Source of the DNA: Pseudomonadota bacterium
GTDB taxonomy: Bacteria > Pseudomonadota > Alphaproteobacteria > Caulobacterales > Aquidulcibacteraceae
DNA: 13,831 nt
Reading direction: 5' to 3'
Assembly: GCA_023410295.1 (NCBI GenBank)
Contig: JAEYPY010000055.1
Location: 1 to 13,831, forward strand
In this document: piece by piece, positions 13,150 to 13,831 of the stretch
How the letters are laid out: every line of letters begins with the position of its first letter
How positions within the stretch are numbered: the first letter of the stretch is position 1
The notes under the pieces: model-generated
The model's database searches: none
What the model was told of the DNA's origin: nothing
What the model saw: only the letters and a program-made list of their open reading frames with translations
Made by a program: the position numbers and the translations under genes

Positions 13150-13831
13150 TCAAGCGCCCGCAAGCGTCGCCTCGGCCACCCACCAATCAGGCCGCTCGCG
13201 CTGAATGTCCTCTGCCAACGCCGCCGCGTCATCCAGCGAACGGGTGATGGCGAACATGGTGGCGCCGCTGCCGGAAAGGCCTGCCGCCAGCGCCCGCGGC
13301 TCATGGCGCAAGCGTTCGGAGAGTTCGCCCAGCTCCGGCATCAACGCCTGCGCAGGGGCCTCGAGGTCGTTGCCTATATCCTCGATCAGGGCAGCCAAGG
13401 CGGCCGTGTCCGTCAGCCGAGGCGCAGGGCGCACAACGAAGGCGCCACCAAGCTTCATGTCGTCGAAGCGGCGATAGACGCTGGGCGTCGCCAGCGCCTT
13501 TAGCGGATTGACCAGCACCGCGCTGAGCGCCGGCGCGTTGAGCGGCGTCCAGCTTTCGCCAGCGCCCGTCATGTAAGCCGGCGTGCTCGCGAGGCAGACA
13601 GGCACATCGGCGCCGAGCGTGCGTGCGATCTGTTGCAGCCGCTCGGCCGGCAGCGTGAGCGCCCAGAGTTCGTTCAATGCACGCAGCGCCGCCGCCGCAT
13701 CGGCCGAGCCGCCGCCGATGCCGGAGGCGACGGGAACGTTCTTCTCCAACGTAAGCGCAGCGCCCGGCGCGGCAAGGCCCGCCTCCGTCGCCAACGCCCG
13801 CGCGGCGCGCAGCACGAGGTTGGACTCATCC
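13150..13831 (-). CDS. ispE: 4-diphosphocytidyl-2-C-methyl-D-erythritol kinase, C-terminal part (5' end outside window)
   Basis: IspE is a GHMP-family kinase that phosphorylates CDP-methylerythritol in the MEP route to isopentenyl diphosphate. The reading frame continues off the window edge (DESNLVLRAARAL at the visible N-terminal end), so roughly the first third is missing. The ATP-binding GHMP loop PVASGIGGGSADAAAALRAL is complete, as are GADVPVCL and the C-terminal GHMP motif LSGSGATMFAI. The gene is followed on the same strand by the glycosyltransferase 4 gene with a 42-base gap, so the two are probably co-transcribed. Motifs leave little doubt about the family. Confidence 0.95.
   Translation of the reverse strand, partial: DESNLVLRAARALATEAGLAAPGAALTLEKNVPVASGIGGGSADAAAALRALNELWALTLPAERLQQIARTLGADVPVCLASTPAYMTGAGESWTPLNAPALSAVLVNPLKALATPSVYRRFDDMKLGGAFVVRPAPRLTDTAALAALIEDIGNDLEAPAQALMPELGELSERLRHEPRALAAGLSGSGATMFAITRSLDDAAALAEDIQRERPDWWVAEATLAGA

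Noticed and set aside
1..13831. Search for a defence system, mobile element, CRISPR array or tRNA
   Set aside because: No transposase, integrase, regularly spaced repeats, tRNA-like cloverleaf or toxin-antitoxin pair was seen; apart from the unknown gene in the gcv operon, every gene is a recognisable household family.

Overview
The window is high-GC bacterial chromosome with densely packed housekeeping genes. It looks like an alphaproteobacterium, plausibly near Caulobacterales or Hyphomonadaceae. That placement rests on three things: an F0-only ATP synthase operon (atpI-atpB-atpE-b'-b) with duplicated b-type stalk subunits and no F1 genes beside it, a split glycine dehydrogenase (gcvPA/gcvPB), and high-GC codon use. 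The placement is inference; no rRNA or other marker is present.

Layout. (1) 1-1385, + strand: the C-terminal arm and ATPase head of the chromosome condensation protein SMC, cut by the window edge. (2) 1555-4052, + strand: the F0 operon atpI, atpB (a), atpE (c), atpF' (b') and atpF (b), ending at a perfect 14-bp terminator hairpin. (3) About 4091-4880, + strand: a promoter-like element lying inside that terminator, a yybP-ykoY manganese riboswitch, and a UPF0016/GDT1-family manganese exporter gene. (4) 10062-4884, - strand: a tandem glycine riboswitch followed by the glycine cleavage operon gcvT-gcvH-(unknown gene)-gcvPA-gcvPB. The unknown gene is fused by a 1-base overlap on one side and exact abutment on the other, and has noticeably different codon use. 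(5) 10194-10931, - strand: a TrmN6-like tRNA methyltransferase, divergent from (6) a long-chain polyprenyl diphosphate synthase at 11036-12052. (7) 13831-12049, - strand: the end of ispE (MEP isoprenoid pathway) followed by a polyprenyl-phosphate sugar-1-phosphate transferase that converges on the polyprenyl synthase gene.

How the genes work together. The F0 genes build the membrane rotor and stalk of ATP synthase. The exporter is expected to be switched on by Mn2+ through its leader RNA. The gcv genes degrade glycine to CO2, NH3 and methylene-tetrahydrofolate and are expected to be switched by glycine through the tandem aptamer. The right end groups isoprenoid precursor synthesis (ispE), chain elongation (ispB-like) and use of a polyprenyl phosphate carrier (glycosyltransferase 4 family).

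Nothing mobile is visible: no insertion sequence, CRISPR array, tRNA or rRNA. The observations most worth checking are the unknown gene embedded in the gcv operon, the Mn riboswitch with a visible alternative hairpin, and the overlay of that transcript's probable promoter on the atp terminator.
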